Part shown: piece after piece, positions 63,657-64,000 of the stretch
Layout of the letters: every line of letters begins with the position of its first letter
Numbering within the stretch: the stretch's first letter is position 1
NCBI RefSeq assembly: GCF_000373565.1
Contig: NZ_KB891804.1
Location: 1 to 64,000, forward strand
Direction: 5' to 3'
DNA length: 64,000 nt
Source of the DNA: Streptomyces sp. HmicA12
GTDB lineage: Bacteria > Actinomycetota > Actinomycetes > Streptomycetales > Streptomycetaceae
Program-made: the position numbers and the translations under genes
The notes under the pieces: generated by a model
Seen by the model: the letters and a program-made list of their open reading frames with translations, nothing else
Database searches by the model: none
Told to the model about the DNA's origin: nothing

Positions 63657-64000
63657 TCCCGGTCCGGTGTCGTCAGTTCGATCAGCCGGCACACCGTCTC
63701 GATGTCGATCTTCACCTGGGCGATCGACGCCCGCCCGGACAGCCAGGTGATCAGTGCCGAGTGCCAGGTGTGCTCGATGACCCGGACCGCGGACAGCTGC
63801 GCGGGCGTCGGGTCGTCGAGCTCCATCGCGTCGAGGATGATCGCCGTCGTCTGCCGCGACACCTGGTCGACCTCGGGGCTGACACTGCGGTCCGCGAAGG
63901 TCAGGGCGCGCACCATCGCGTCCGCCAGATGCGGCTCGCGCTGCAGCGCGCGGAAGGCCCGCATCAGCGTCTCGGCGACCCGCTCGGCGGACGATTCACC
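63653..64000 (-). CDS. kstR: KstR-like TetR-family regulator, 5' part outside the window
   Basis: Only the last 115 or so codons are inside the window; the reading frame stays open to base 64000, so the HTH is not visible. The ligand-binding part matches KstR of mycobacteria: LMRAFRALQREPHLADAMVRA, a V-S-P-E-V-D-Q-V segment, VRVIEHTWHSALITWLSGRA, and a final helix. KstR represses sterol-catabolism genes and is released by a sterol CoA-thioester. The three KstR-like boxes in this window (37404, 37510, 60920) are its probable targets. Confidence 0.75.
   Translation of the reverse strand, partial: GESSAERVAETLMRAFRALQREPHLADAMVRALTFADRSVSPEVDQVSRQTTAIILDAMELDDPTPAQLSAVRVIEHTWHSALITWLSGRASIAQVKIDIETVCRLIELTTPDRD

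Overview
This is about 64 kb of very GC-rich DNA with Streptomyces-type features: GTG starts, ATGA/GTGA overlaps, an XRE-DUF5753/DUF397/HATPase triad of the WhiJ type, SCO2322-family and DUF6801 proteins, and the common 'cccgcgcccc' interspersed repeat. It reads as chromosomal Streptomyces. I saw no tRNA, rRNA, CRISPR array, transposase or phage gene.

Layout. 1-16.8 kb is mixed housekeeping and regulatory DNA: a HAD phosphatase, a peptidoglycan-binding membrane protein, an MFS exporter fused to a winged-helix-like tail, two paralogous small proteins, DUF1992 and DUF2330 proteins, a stand-alone FHA protein, an MHS transporter, a GT87/PAP2 fusion, the WhiJ-like triad and a PucR-type regulator. 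17.0-20.6 kb encodes three secreted proteins of unknown function. 21.0-34.4 kb is a complete Mce transporter operon on the + strand: MceG-type ATPase, two YrbE permeases, six MCE proteins, four Mce-associated proteins in an A-B-A'-B' order, and a secreted lytic transglycosylase.

36.1-38.7 kb holds a divergent cyp125/fadA5 pair, the arrangement known from Mycobacterium tuberculosis. A 3Fe-4S ferredoxin, an aldehyde dehydrogenase and a truncated KstR-like TetR gene lie at 61.0-64.0 kb. KstR-like inverted repeats lie between cyp125 and fadA5 and in front of the dehydrogenase. Together with Mce this looks like sterol or isoprenoid side-chain uptake and oxidation.

38.8-49.6 kb is an alpha-glucan cassette between the sterol parts: a secreted GH87-type alpha-1,3-glucanase, a sugar ABC importer, a GH13 alpha-glucosidase, and two closely related LacI repressors at its edges facing in opposite directions. 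49.6-51.4 kb encodes a secreted lipase-like hydrolase and a small SLT-domain protein.

51.7-57.4 kb is the most informative regulatory unit. An ECF transporter (CbrT/CbrU/CbrV type) sits with two exported, membrane-anchored proteins, one of them an alpha/alpha-toroid protein resembling transcobalamin. All follow a cobalamin riboswitch that I recognise on the minus strand at about 57.23-57.41 kb, so it is a cobalamin (or corrinoid) uptake operon with its own surface capture proteins. The window closes with a flotillin/NfeD-like pair, an MBL hydrolase, an acetyltransferase, the ALDH-ferredoxin pair, a TPR protein and the KstR-like regulator cut by the window end.
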